A DNA stretch of 64,000 bases, taken from NCBI RefSeq assembly GCF_001040705.1, contig NZ_CVQP01000010.1, positions 260,251-324,250 of the forward strand, written 5' to 3'. Origin of the DNA: Rhodococcus sp. RD6.2. Its GTDB lineage: Bacteria > Actinomycetota > Actinomycetes > Mycobacteriales > Mycobacteriaceae. Positions within the stretch are counted from its first letter, which is position 1. The number at the start of each line of letters is the position of its first letter. Under the pieces are notes generated by a model that saw only the letters and a program-made list of their open reading frames with translations, did not search any database and was not told the origin of the DNA. Positions 34,269-42,822 of the stretch are shown in pieces. The position numbers and the translations under genes are program-made.

Positions 34269-34708
34269 ACACGGACGTGACGCAGCGCGAATTCCCCTGG
34301 GGACCGGCCTCGGACGGACTCGACCAGCCCTACTGGGACGGCCTGCTCGCCGGTGAGCTGCGACTGCAGCGCTGCGGGAACTGCGCCGAATGGATCTGGG
34401 GGCCGCAGTGGATCTGCGGGCACTGCCACACGTTCGACCCCGGATGGGAGGCGACCCCGGCGATCGGCACCGTCTACAGCTGGGCGCGCAGCCACTATCC
34501 GTTCATCAGCGAACTCGCCGACCGCGTCCCCTACGTCACCGTCCTCGTCGAACTCCCTGGAGCCGGAAACCGCAGGGTCCTCGGCATTCTCACCGGCGAC
34601 GACACCGACATCCGAATTGGCGACCCGGTGGTCGGGCACATCGAACTCGACGAGGGCGCGACCTGGCCGCTGCTGCGGTGGCGTCGACGCGAAGGAGCAC
34701 AGGCATGA
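34265..34708 (+). CDS. DUF35 / OB-fold zinc-ribbon acyl-CoA-associated protein
   Basis: In this 147-residue protein C37-x2-C40 and C51-x2-C54 form a zinc ribbon (QRCGNCAEW, WICGHCHTF). An OB-fold follows (about 65-140), with GTVYSWARSHYPF, the usual DUF35 layout. DUF35 proteins bind to thiolase-like partners, for example ChsH2 with Ltp2 in steroid side-chain cleavage. Here it overlaps the following thiolase-like gene by four bases, so that protein is its probable partner. Confidence 0.88.
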   Translation: MNTDVTQREFPWGPASDGLDQPYWDGLLAGELRLQRCGNCAEWIWGPQWICGHCHTFDPGWEATPAIGTVYSWARSHYPFISELADRVPYVTVLVELPGAGNRRVLGILTGDDTDIRIGDPVVGHIELDEGATWPLLRWRRREGAQA

Positions 34709-35889
34709 GCGTGGCAACGATGCGCGGCGCAGCAGCGGTGGTGGGAGTTTCGGAACTTCACTACAAGCGCGGTGAGGCCCCGCACGGCGAGCTGCGGATG
34801 ACCCTCGAGGCGATCGTCGCCGCCTGCGTGGACGCAGGCATCTCGCCACGCGAGCTCGACGGCTTCGTCTCCTACGCGGGCGGCGGACACGACGGCGCGA
34901 CCATCGGTGGCGCGCTCGGTGTCGACGACGTGCGCTGGTCGAACATGATGTGGGGTGGGGGCGGCGGCACCGTCGCCGCCGCCGTCAACAACGCCGCCGT
35001 CGCCATCGCGGCAGGCCAGGCCGAGTGCGTCGTCGTCTATCGCTCGATGGCGCAGGAGGACACCGGACGTCTCGGCTACGCCAAGTACTTCTACGGATCC
35101 CACTACCTCGCCCACGGCGTCGGTTCACCCGCCCAGGTGTGCGCACTGCGCACACAGCGGCTGCTCGAGCACGACGGCGTGCCCCGGGAGGCGATGCGGG
35201 CTCTGGTTCTCGCCGCGTACCGGCACGCGCAGAACAACCCCACCGCCGCCGGGTACGGCAGGCCGCTCGACGAGGCGACCTACGACGCGTCCCGGATGAT
35301 CGCCGAGCCCTTCCATCTGTTCGACTGCTCCCGCGAGAACGACGGCGCCGTTGCGCTGGTGCTGGTCTCCGCCGAGCGGGCGAAGCGCATGCGACCCGAC
35401 GCCGCCTACGTGCTCGCGGGCGCGCAGGGCGCGCCCGGCGGCTACTCGTCGATCATCGACAACGACGACCTCTACACCAGCGCCGGCTTCGCCGGTCGTC
35501 CCGGACGCCCCGGTGTCGCCGAACGACTCTGGACCGCAGCGGGTCTCGGACCGGACGACGTCGACGTCGTGCAGGTGTACGAGAACTTCAGCGGACCGGC
35601 GGTCGCCGCTCTCATCGACCACGGGCTCGTACCCACCGGTCCCGCCGCGGGCGGAGTCCTCACCGTGGACAACCTGACGGCGGGGATCGGCAAGCTGCCG
35701 GTCAACACCAGCGGCGGCAACATCGCGGACTCGTTCGTCAACGGGATGGGCCTCGCCGTCGAGGCGGTGCGGCAGATTCGCGGCACCTCCACCAATCCGG
35801 TCGAGGGCGCACGGACGTCGCTGTTCATCGGTGGCCCGATGGCGCCGGTCGTCAGTTCGACGCTGTTCGGCCACGAAGACACCCTGTAG
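34705..35889 (+). CDS. SCP2-type thiolase-like protein, candidate retro-aldolase (Ltp2-like)
   Basis: This 394-residue thiolase-fold protein has AAVVGVSELHYKRG, DGFVSYAGGGHDG, FHLFDCSRENDGAVALVLVS and, near the end, LPVNTSGGNIADSFVNGMGLAVEA, which resembles the HPxGGxxxxGHPxGxxG-like region. The nucleophile-Cys position is a glycine run (MMWGGGGGTVAAAV), and the catalytic loop reads VYENFSG. The lack of Cys is typical of SCP2 thiolase-like aldolases such as Ltp2, which cleave a beta-hydroxy-acyl-CoA side chain with a DUF35 partner. The adjacent DUF35 gene supports this role. Aldolase activity remains inference. Confidence 0.85.
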   Translation: MSVATMRGAAAVVGVSELHYKRGEAPHGELRMTLEAIVAACVDAGISPRELDGFVSYAGGGHDGATIGGALGVDDVRWSNMMWGGGGGTVAAAVNNAAVAIAAGQAECVVVYRSMAQEDTGRLGYAKYFYGSHYLAHGVGSPAQVCALRTQRLLEHDGVPREAMRALVLAAYRHAQNNPTAAGYGRPLDEATYDASRMIAEPFHLFDCSRENDGAVALVLVSAERAKRMRPDAAYVLAGAQGAPGGYSSIIDNDDLYTSAGFAGRPGRPGVAERLWTAAGLGPDDVDVVQVYENFSGPAVAALIDHGLVPTGPAAGGVLTVDNLTAGIGKLPVNTSGGNIADSFVNGMGLAVEAVRQIRGTSTNPVEGARTSLFIGGPMAPVVSSTLFGHEDTL

Positions 35890-35911
35890 AAGACGCAGCC
35901 AAAGGATCGAC

Positions 35912-37354
35912 ATGGACATCTCCCTGGACCGGCGCACTCTGTTCATCGACGGCGAGTGGGTGACCCCGCAGTCCGACGCCACGTTCGACGTCATCGAGGC
36001 CGCGACCGAGAAAGTGCTCGGCACAACAGCTCTCGCGTCCACAGCCGACATCGACGCCGCTGTGGCCTCCGCGCGCCGAGGCCTGGCATCCTGGCGGGCA
36101 CTGGGAGCCGCGGACCGTGCCGACCACCTGGACCGATTCGCGGCGGCGCTCAAGGCTCGCGCCAAGCAGACGGCGGCGCTCACCACCAGGGAGAACGGCA
36201 TGCCGATCTCCCTGTCCATCGGCGCCAACGGCTTCGCGCCGAGCATGATGGTCGGCTACTACGCGAACCTCATCCGTCGGACGGCGTCCGACGACGTGCG
36301 GCCCAGCGCCCTTGGGGGACGCACCGTGGTGCGCCGTGAGCCGGTCGGCGTCGTCGCCGCGATCACCCCGTGGAACTACCCGCAGTCGCTCGCCGCGATG
36401 AAGATCGCGCCGGCCCTCGCCGCCGGCTGCACCGTCGTGCTCAAGCCGGCACCCGAAACCGCGCTGGACGCCTTCGTGTTCGCCGACGCCGCGGTCGAGG
36501 CGGGTCTTCCCGCGGGTGTCGTCAACGTCGTTCCCGCCGGGCGCGAGGTGAGCGCCTACCTGGTGGAGCACCCCGGCGTCGACAAGGTGGCGTTCACCGG
36601 CTCCACCCCGGCAGGGCGGGCCATCGGCGCGACGTGCGGCCGGTTGCTGCGCCCAGTGACCCTGGAACTCGGCGGAAAGTCCGCGTCCATCGTCCTCGAG
36701 GACGCGGACCTCGACGTCTTCGCCGCGAACCTTCTCGGGGTGTCCCTGCCGAACAACGGCCAGACGTGCCACGCCGGCACCCGGATCCTCGCGCCGCGAA
36801 GCCGCTACGCCGAGGTCGTCGACGCGGTGACGGAGACGGTGCGCGCCCTGCGGATCGGTGACCCGCTCGACAAGTCCACCCAGATCGGGCCGCTGGTCAG
36901 TGCCGCGCAGCGCGACCGAGTGCTCGGGTACATCGACATCGGGCGTAGCGAGGGACATCGCATCACCACCGGCGGTGGCGCACCCGCCGGGCAGTCCGTC
37001 GGCTGGTACGTCGAGCCAACCGTCTTCGAGGGCGTGGACAACGCCGCCCGCATAGCGCAGGAGGAGATCTTCGGGCCCGTCCTGGTCATCACGCCCTACA
37101 GCGACGAGGACGAAGCCGTCGCGATCGCCAACGACTCCGAGTACGGGCTCGGCGGCACCGTCTGGACTGCGGACGAGGAGCGCGGGCTGGCGATCGCCGA
37201 CCGGATCCACAGCGGCACGGTCGGCGTCAACCACTACGCACTGGACTTCGACGCGCCGTTCGGCGGTGTCAAGGCGTCCGGTCTGGGCCGTGAACTCGGC
37301 CCGGAGGGCATCGCCCCCTACTACGACAGCAAGTCGATCTACTTCGGGTCCTGA
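35912..37354 (+). CDS. Aldehyde dehydrogenase
   Basis: This 480-residue NAD(P)-dependent aldehyde dehydrogenase has the general base Glu252 in LELGGKS and the nucleophile Cys286 in NNGQTCHAG. The cofactor-binding TPWNYP and FTGSTPAGR segments and the C-terminal EEIFGPVLVI are complete. It would oxidise an aldehyde, for example one released by the preceding retro-aldolase candidate, to the acid. It starts 22 bases after that gene, and the CoA-transferase fusion follows after 31 bases. Confidence 0.93.
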   Translation: MDISLDRRTLFIDGEWVTPQSDATFDVIEAATEKVLGTTALASTADIDAAVASARRGLASWRALGAADRADHLDRFAAALKARAKQTAALTTRENGMPISLSIGANGFAPSMMVGYYANLIRRTASDDVRPSALGGRTVVRREPVGVVAAITPWNYPQSLAAMKIAPALAAGCTVVLKPAPETALDAFVFADAAVEAGLPAGVVNVVPAGREVSAYLVEHPGVDKVAFTGSTPAGRAIGATCGRLLRPVTLELGGKSASIVLEDADLDVFAANLLGVSLPNNGQTCHAGTRILAPRSRYAEVVDAVTETVRALRIGDPLDKSTQIGPLVSAAQRDRVLGYIDIGRSEGHRITTGGGAPAGQSVGWYVEPTVFEGVDNAARIAQEEIFGPVLVITPYSDEDEAVAIANDSEYGLGGTVWTADEERGLAIADRIHSGTVGVNHYALDFDAPFGGVKASGLGRELGPEGIAPYYDSKSIYFGS

Positions 37355-37385
37355 GCGACTCGATCTTCTGCGAACGGAGCGCACG

Positions 37386-39797
37386 ATGACCCTTCCGCTG
37401 CACGGCGTCCGCGTCCTCGACCTCACCGATGGACTCGGCGAGTCCGCGGGCCGCTACCTCGCCGACCTCGGCGCCGAGGTGATCCGCGTCGAGGTTCCCG
37501 GGGGCTCGCGGTCGCGGTCGGCCGAGCCGGTCGTCGACGGTGTGAGCATCCCGTTCGCCCTGCGCAATGCCAACAAGCTCGGCATCGTCCTCGACCTGGA
37601 GTCCGACGCGGGCAGGACCCGACTGCGGGAGCTCGCGTCGGACGCGGACATTCTGATCGAGTCGCACCGCCCGGGATGGCTCGCGGAGCGGGGGATGGGT
37701 CCGGACGAGATCCGTGCCCTGGCAACGGAGTTGGTGTGGGTGTCGGTCAGCGGATTCGGCCAGACCGGGCCGTACCGCGACTGGATCGCCACCGAGCAGG
37801 TGCTGTACGCGCTGTCCGGGGTCCTGTCGCGATCCGGTGCGCCCGGTGCCGAACCGCTGCTGCCGCCTGCCGGGCTGGTCGAGGAGAGCGTCGGCGCGCA
37901 CGTGGCCTGGGCGGCGCTGCTCGCGTACCACCGGCGCCTCGCGAGCGGACGGGGCGAGACCGTCGACCTGTCCGCGTTCGAGGCGATCGTGCACGGCTTC
38001 GATCCCGGTTTCGGGGCCCAGGGGTCCGCAGCGGCGGGACGGTCCGAGGACTTCCCCCGGGGGCGCCCCGACGCCGCCAACTTCTACCCGGTCTTCCCGT
38101 GCAAGGACGGGCACGTCCGGATCTGCCTGCTCGCCAAACGCCAGTGGCGCGGCATGTTCGAATGGCTCGGTGCACCGGACGAATTCGCGGACCCGAAGTA
38201 CGACACCATTCCCGCCCGGTTCGCCGCGGCGGGCACCCTGCACCCGCTGATCGAAGACCTGTTCGCCGCCTACACCCAGGCCGAGCTGGTGGCCGAGGGA
38301 GCGCGCCGCGGTGTTCCGGTCGGTGGAGTGCACACCCTCACGGAGGTGCTCGCCACCGAGCACTTCGCGGCATCCGGATCACTCGTGGACGCGGAAATCG
38401 CTCCCGGTGTGCGTGCCCGCGTACCGTCGGGCTACGTCAGCGTGGCAGGCGAGCGCGCCGGGATCCGGACGCGGGCACCGCAACTCGGCGAACACAACGA
38501 CCTCCAGTTGCCGACGAGGAACCCCCGGACGGCCGGAGCCGACGATCCGTTCGCCGCCCCGCTGGCCGGCCTCCGCGTTCTCGACCTCGGTGTGATCGTC
38601 TTCGGAGCCGAACTGAGCAGGCAGTTCGCGGACTACGGCGCCGACGTGATCAAGATCGAGAACGCGAACTTCCCGGACGGACTCCGCCAGTCGAAACGCG
38701 GTGCGGCGCTGGCGGCGTCGGTGGCGTGGGGGCATCGGAACAAGCGCAGCCTCGGGCTCGACCTGCGTAGCCCGGAGGGCGCGGATCTCTTCCGCCGCCT
38801 GGTCGCCGACGCCGACGTGGTTCTCGCCAACTTCAAACCGGGAACGCTGGCCTCGATGGGCTTCTCCTACGAAAGCCTGGCGGAGATCAACCCGCGAATC
38901 GTGGTGTCGGAGTCGAGTTCCTTCGGCAGCACCGGACCGTGGCGCAGCAGGCTCGGCTACGGCCCGCTGGTGCGTGCGTCCTGCGGAGTGTCGGCGCTGT
39001 GGCGGTACCCGGACAATGCGGAGCTGCTCTGTGACGGCCAGACCGTGTACCCCGACCACATCGCAGCGCACGTCGCGGCGGTCGCGGTCCTGGCCGCTTT
39101 GATCGACCGACGTCGAACCGGTCGCGGCACGAACCTGGAGCTCGCGCAGGCCGATACGGCCCTGACCCAACTGGGATCCCAGCTCGTTACCGAGGGCCTG
39201 CGGCCCGGCACGGTCACCGCGCCGGGGAACACCGACCCGTATGCGTCGCCGAGCGGGGTGTACGCCTGCGCTGGTGACGACGAGTGGTGCGTCGTCTCCG
39301 TCTCCAACGACGACGAGTGGGCTGCGCTGTGCGGGGTCCTCGGTCGACCGGACCTGTCGGAGGACAGCCGGTTCGCCACCGCACCGCAACGCATCGCCCA
39401 TCGCGCCGAGGCGGACGCATGTGTCGCGCGGTGGCTCGTCGATCGGGATCCACGTGAGGCGGCGGCGACGCTGCAGGCCGCCGGAGTGCCGGCGGGCGCG
39501 ATGCTGCGACTGCCGGAGCTCCTCACCGACCCGCACCTGACCGCCAGGCGCACCTACACGACGATCGGTCACGATCTGCTGCCTGCGGACCTGCCCGCCA
39601 CCGCCCGCGTCGCCGTCTTCGGGGAGATCTCCGACCCGCCTGCGCGACAGGCCCCGCTCGCCGGGGAGCAGACCCGGCAGATCTGCGCCGAACTGCTCGG
39701 CATGGACGACACCGAGATCGACGCGCTGGTGCGATCCGGCGTCCTGCAGCCACCGGCGACGGACCCCGCACTGAGGTCGGCGGTCACCGCCGGGTAG
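37386..39797 (+). CDS. Double-length family III CoA-transferase (two CaiB/BaiF modules)
   Basis: The 803-residue protein is a tandem fusion. Module 1 is at about 1-385 (VRVLDLTDGLGESAGRYLADLGAEVIRVE) and module 2 at about 393-790 (LRVLDLGVIVFGAELSRQFADYGADVIKIE). Family III enzymes are normally about 400-residue chains that interlock as dimers, so the fusion supplies both halves in one chain. By hand alignment the catalytic Asp is kept in module 2 (Asp557, YPDHIAAH), while module 1 has Glu167 (VEESVGAH). It should transfer CoA to the acid produced by the preceding aldehyde dehydrogenase or to a pathway acid. It ends this operon. Confidence 0.9.
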   Translation: MTLPLHGVRVLDLTDGLGESAGRYLADLGAEVIRVEVPGGSRSRSAEPVVDGVSIPFALRNANKLGIVLDLESDAGRTRLRELASDADILIESHRPGWLAERGMGPDEIRALATELVWVSVSGFGQTGPYRDWIATEQVLYALSGVLSRSGAPGAEPLLPPAGLVEESVGAHVAWAALLAYHRRLASGRGETVDLSAFEAIVHGFDPGFGAQGSAAAGRSEDFPRGRPDAANFYPVFPCKDGHVRICLLAKRQWRGMFEWLGAPDEFADPKYDTIPARFAAAGTLHPLIEDLFAAYTQAELVAEGARRGVPVGGVHTLTEVLATEHFAASGSLVDAEIAPGVRARVPSGYVSVAGERAGIRTRAPQLGEHNDLQLPTRNPRTAGADDPFAAPLAGLRVLDLGVIVFGAELSRQFADYGADVIKIENANFPDGLRQSKRGAALAASVAWGHRNKRSLGLDLRSPEGADLFRRLVADADVVLANFKPGTLASMGFSYESLAEINPRIVVSESSSFGSTGPWRSRLGYGPLVRASCGVSALWRYPDNAELLCDGQTVYPDHIAAHVAAVAVLAALIDRRRTGRGTNLELAQADTALTQLGSQLVTEGLRPGTVTAPGNTDPYASPSGVYACAGDDEWCVVSVSNDDEWAALCGVLGRPDLSEDSRFATAPQRIAHRAEADACVARWLVDRDPREAAATLQAAGVPAGAMLRLPELLTDPHLTARRTYTTIGHDLLPADLPATARVAVFGEISDPPARQAPLAGEQTRQICAELLGMDDTEIDALVRSGVLQPPATDPALRSAVTAG

Positions 39798-39899
39798 CGC
39801 ACACGCTCGGTGATCAAGCTGTGACCTGCAGTTTTCCGGTCCGGTCCTCCGTTGTCGGGTGTACGGTGATCGGGGGCGGGTAACCGGAAGGTGCGCACG

Positions 39900-41159
39900 A
39901 TGGGCGGCCACATTCGGAGCTTGACCACGGTGCTGCTGACAGTTGTCGGCGCGACGTTCGCATTCGCGCCGCCGCAAGCGCACGGGTTCGCAGAGGACAT
40001 TTGCTACACCCCGGGCGGGGCGCCGCCGCACAATTGCGCGCCCCTGCCCCCACCCTGCCCCGTGGACGATCCGAACGGTCCGCTCTGCGGACTCGAGGCG
40101 TTCGTGCGCTACGGCTACACGCTCCGCCAGCCGCTCGGCGGTCGCAGTCTCGTGCACTCCGACTCCACCTACATCATCGCCCGCACCGTCGGGTTCTCCG
40201 AACGGGACGCGTACTGGATCGCGGCATACGACGAGGCGACCGACCTCGGAACCTTCGTGCCGCGCGACGCGGACGGAGCGCCGGTGCCGGACGCCGCCGC
40301 CCTCACCACCGCTGACATCAGCGGTCTCGTGCGGACGCACTTCGCGACCGGCGGGTTCCTGTTCCACTTCCTGCCGACGATGCGCGACCTGCGGGACCCG
40401 GAGCCGGACGGTTTGCGTCCCGACGTCGACGACCCCGCGCACGAGGTGATGCTCACGCACGTGCGGCGCTGGGCGATGGCCGGGCCCGGCACCGCGGCGC
40501 CGTTGTGCACGGGCGGTTTCACCAACCCGTCGGCGTCCGGTGACTACGCCACCGGTACCGAGTGTTTCGCCGATCCGGAAGCGGCGCAGATCAACGGCAC
40601 GTACAGCGTGCAGGCTCCGCTCGCCATCCCGTTCACCAACGTAACCGGCCCACAGGTCATTTCGGACGGAGTGCTGGCGCCGCAGTTCGATTCCTGGGTG
40701 GGGGCCGAGTCCTGGAACGCGAGGATCGGCATCTACCTCCACGCTCTCGCCGACCGGATCTCGCACCATGCCTGCACCGACGCGGGCACGGTGACCGCGC
40801 CGTCGCCGGAACGTCCGGACTTCCGCATCGACCTGAACAAGCCCGCCTGCGACCAGGGCCCGCACGCCGTCCGCCACGAGTACGAGACCGGTGTCGACTT
40901 CGGTGCACTGGAGCCGGAGGATCAGACCACCGAAGCGGCTCTGTCGATGATCTACGACGAACTCGTCGAATTCGCCCGCGTTCGTGGCACTCTCGACTCC
41001 CAGGCCCTCACGCCGACGGTGAAGTCCGCGCTACTCGTGGACGGACTTCTGCCCGCGCTGCAGCATCGGAACCCGGTGGAGCGACTGAACGCGGTCACCG
41101 AGGTTGGCTGCCGGGGCGGCATCCCTGCCTTCCCGGGAAGCCCGGTCTGCGGAGGCTGA
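39900..41159 (+). CDS. Secreted protein of unknown function with histidine motif
   Basis: The 419-residue product has an N-terminal signal peptide (about 1-33: basic start, TTVLLTVVGATFAFA core, cleavage near QAHG). The mature part has several Cys (at least six in the first 60 residues and near the C-terminus), suggesting disulfides outside the cell. A HALADRISHHAC segment (about 280-291) and HAVRHEYETG (about 317-326) resemble metal-binding His clusters of zinc-dependent phospholipase C/nuclease-like proteins, but I cannot assign a family. The ATG at 39900 is preferred; GTG at 39891 is three codons upstream. It stands alone, with no operator-like site. Confidence 0.8.
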   Translation: MGGHIRSLTTVLLTVVGATFAFAPPQAHGFAEDICYTPGGAPPHNCAPLPPPCPVDDPNGPLCGLEAFVRYGYTLRQPLGGRSLVHSDSTYIIARTVGFSERDAYWIAAYDEATDLGTFVPRDADGAPVPDAAALTTADISGLVRTHFATGGFLFHFLPTMRDLRDPEPDGLRPDVDDPAHEVMLTHVRRWAMAGPGTAAPLCTGGFTNPSASGDYATGTECFADPEAAQINGTYSVQAPLAIPFTNVTGPQVISDGVLAPQFDSWVGAESWNARIGIYLHALADRISHHACTDAGTVTAPSPERPDFRIDLNKPACDQGPHAVRHEYETGVDFGALEPEDQTTEAALSMIYDELVEFARVRGTLDSQALTPTVKSALLVDGLLPALQHRNPVERLNAVTEVGCRGGIPAFPGSPVCGG

Positions 41160-41253
41160 CGACCCCGCCGCGCTCGAGCGGCGGTGCCTCACTCGCGAGA
41201 TACATGGCTGATACACATATTTCGGCTGCTCGAGCGTCGCGCTGCCGTAGACA

Positions 41254-41272
41254 AACCTAAAAGCTATCGGTT
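41254..41272. promoter_or_regulatory. 19-bp operator-like palindrome, copy 7
   Basis: AACCTAAAAGCTATCGGTT has perfect four-base outer arms (AACC/GGTT) plus two further inner pairs. It lies 58 bases before the MHS carrier start. Confidence 0.65.
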
Positions 41273-41330
41273 AACGTGTCGTGCATCACAGGCCGTCCCG
41301 GGCGCTGCCCGGCTCACACGCGAGGTGTGC

Positions 41331-42683
41331 ATGACCGAGTCCCAACCCTCAACCGCGGCGACCCGCGCCGACGGAGCCAAGTCTCCCGCTGAGTCCAGAC
41401 GAGCCAGCCGCGCGGCCTTCATTGGAACCCTGCTCGAGTACTACGACTTCAGTCTCTACGCGGCAGCGGCCTCCGTGGTCTTCGCGAGTGTGTTCTTCAG
41501 TGGGTCCAGTCCGTTCCTGGGAACCCTGCAGGCGGTCGGCACCTTCGCCGTCGGATTCCTGGTCCGCCCCATCGGCGGAGTGATCCTCGGCAGCCTCGGC
41601 GACCGCATCGGCCGCAAACGCATTCTCGTACTCACCCTGGTTTTGATGGGCGCGGCAACGCTACTTGTCGGTCTGCTCCCGAGCTACGAGCAGATCGGGT
41701 GGCTCGCACCGGCGCTGCTCGTGTTCCTGAGGATCCTGCAGGGCATCGGCGCAAGCGCCGAGTACGGCGGCGCGACACTGGTTGCGGTCGAGTTCGCACC
41801 GGAACGCAAGCGCGGCCTCCTCGGGTCCCTTCCCGGTATGGGTTCCGCGCTGGGAGGCGTACTCGGCAGCAGTGCGTTGCTCGCCGTGTCCGCCGTGCTG
41901 TCCAAGGAAGCGTTCTTGGACTGGGGCTGGCGAATCCCGTTCCTGCTCAGCGGCATCATCCTCGCCTATGGGCTGTGGCTGCGACGCTCACTGCCGGAAA
42001 CCCCGGAGTTCCGCCGAATCGAAGGTGCGGCGCAAACGTCGAAGACGCCTGTCCGTGACGTGATCCGTCAGCAGCCGCGTGCCTTGATCACCGTGATGGT
42101 CATGGCGATCGGCATGACCGGCATCGGGTACTTCTACCTGGTGTTCATGGGGACGTTCGGACGTAACCAGCTCGGACTCGACCAGACCCAGGTCCTCGTC
42201 GGTCTGATTGCTGCCCAGCTCGCCAACGCTGCCCTCATTCCCGTTTTCGGTGGGCTGTCGGATCGCCTCGGTCGCCGCCCGGTGATCATGTTCGGCTTCG
42301 TCTACAGCGCCCTGTTCGCCTGGCTCGCGTTCTACCTGCTGTCGAGCTACAGCACGCCGATCGTGTTCTGCCTGGTTCTCGCCTTCGGCAACGGCATCGG
42401 CGTCGCTGCGATCTTCGGTCCCATGGGCGCCTACGTCACCGAGCTCTTCGACACCAAACACGCCTACAGCGGCCTCGGACTGGGCCGGGAGACCGGCAAC
42501 GCGCTCGGCGCGGCGATCGTTCCCGTCGTCGCCGTCCCGCTGGCCTTCCACGACACCACGATCTGGCTGAGTCTGTTGCTCTGCGGTATCGCACTGCTCG
42601 GCTTGGTGGCGGCCGCGCTGTCGCGGACGCGTTCGGAGTCGACCACGACGACGAGCAGGAACGAGGTACCGGTACCGGCCTAG
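41331..42683 (+). CDS. MFS transporter, metabolite:H+ symporter (MHS) type
   Basis: This 450-residue protein has about 12 membrane helices and the MHS family start AAFIGTLLEYYDFSLYAAAASVVF, with acidic residues in helix 1. It carries the loop motif GSLGDRIGRKR (about 80-90) and, after helix 7, GGLSDRLGRRP. Family members (ShiA, KgtP, ProP, citrate carriers) import organic acids with protons, which suits an operator-controlled uptake system for the pathway. The cytoplasmic N-terminus is Ser/Thr/Ala rich. The ATG at 41331 was chosen because upstream in-frame sequence overlaps the operator-like site. A terminator follows the gene. Confidence 0.9.
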   Translation: MTESQPSTAATRADGAKSPAESRRASRAAFIGTLLEYYDFSLYAAAASVVFASVFFSGSSPFLGTLQAVGTFAVGFLVRPIGGVILGSLGDRIGRKRILVLTLVLMGAATLLVGLLPSYEQIGWLAPALLVFLRILQGIGASAEYGGATLVAVEFAPERKRGLLGSLPGMGSALGGVLGSSALLAVSAVLSKEAFLDWGWRIPFLLSGIILAYGLWLRRSLPETPEFRRIEGAAQTSKTPVRDVIRQQPRALITVMVMAIGMTGIGYFYLVFMGTFGRNQLGLDQTQVLVGLIAAQLANAALIPVFGGLSDRLGRRPVIMFGFVYSALFAWLAFYLLSSYSTPIVFCLVLAFGNGIGVAAIFGPMGAYVTELFDTKHAYSGLGLGRETGNALGAAIVPVVAVPLAFHDTTIWLSLLLCGIALLGLVAAALSRTRSESTTTTSRNEVPVPA

Positions 42684-42700
42684 CTTCGCGTAGCCGTCTG

Positions 42701-42733
42701 CGAGGGTTCCGATCACAGGGATTGGAACCCTCG
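42701..42733 (+). terminator. Hairpin terminator after the MHS carrier
   Basis: Perfect ten-base arms (42701-42710 and 42724-42733) enclose a 13-base loop 17 bases after the carrier stop. No clear T-run follows. Confidence 0.6.
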
Positions 42734-42758
42734 CCGTGCCCAGCCCGGGGGATAGCCT

Positions 42759-42777
42759 TGTCTACGAAGATTAGGTT
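42759..42777. promoter_or_regulatory. 19-bp operator-like palindrome, copy 8
   Basis: TGTCTACGAAGATTAGGTT keeps CTA-N7-TAG and the right arm TTAGGTT, but the left arm is weak. It lies 45 bases before the sulfurtransferase start. Confidence 0.5.
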
Positions 42778-42822
42778 TTCGATGCGTGCCGGGTCGCCGC
42801 CACGCAGGATGGAGCTGTACCC

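Noticed and set aside
38379-40877. Open frame of 832 codons on the minus strand over the double CoA-transferase and secreted protein genes
   Set aside because: It crosses two genes with recognisable motifs and has no motif of its own.
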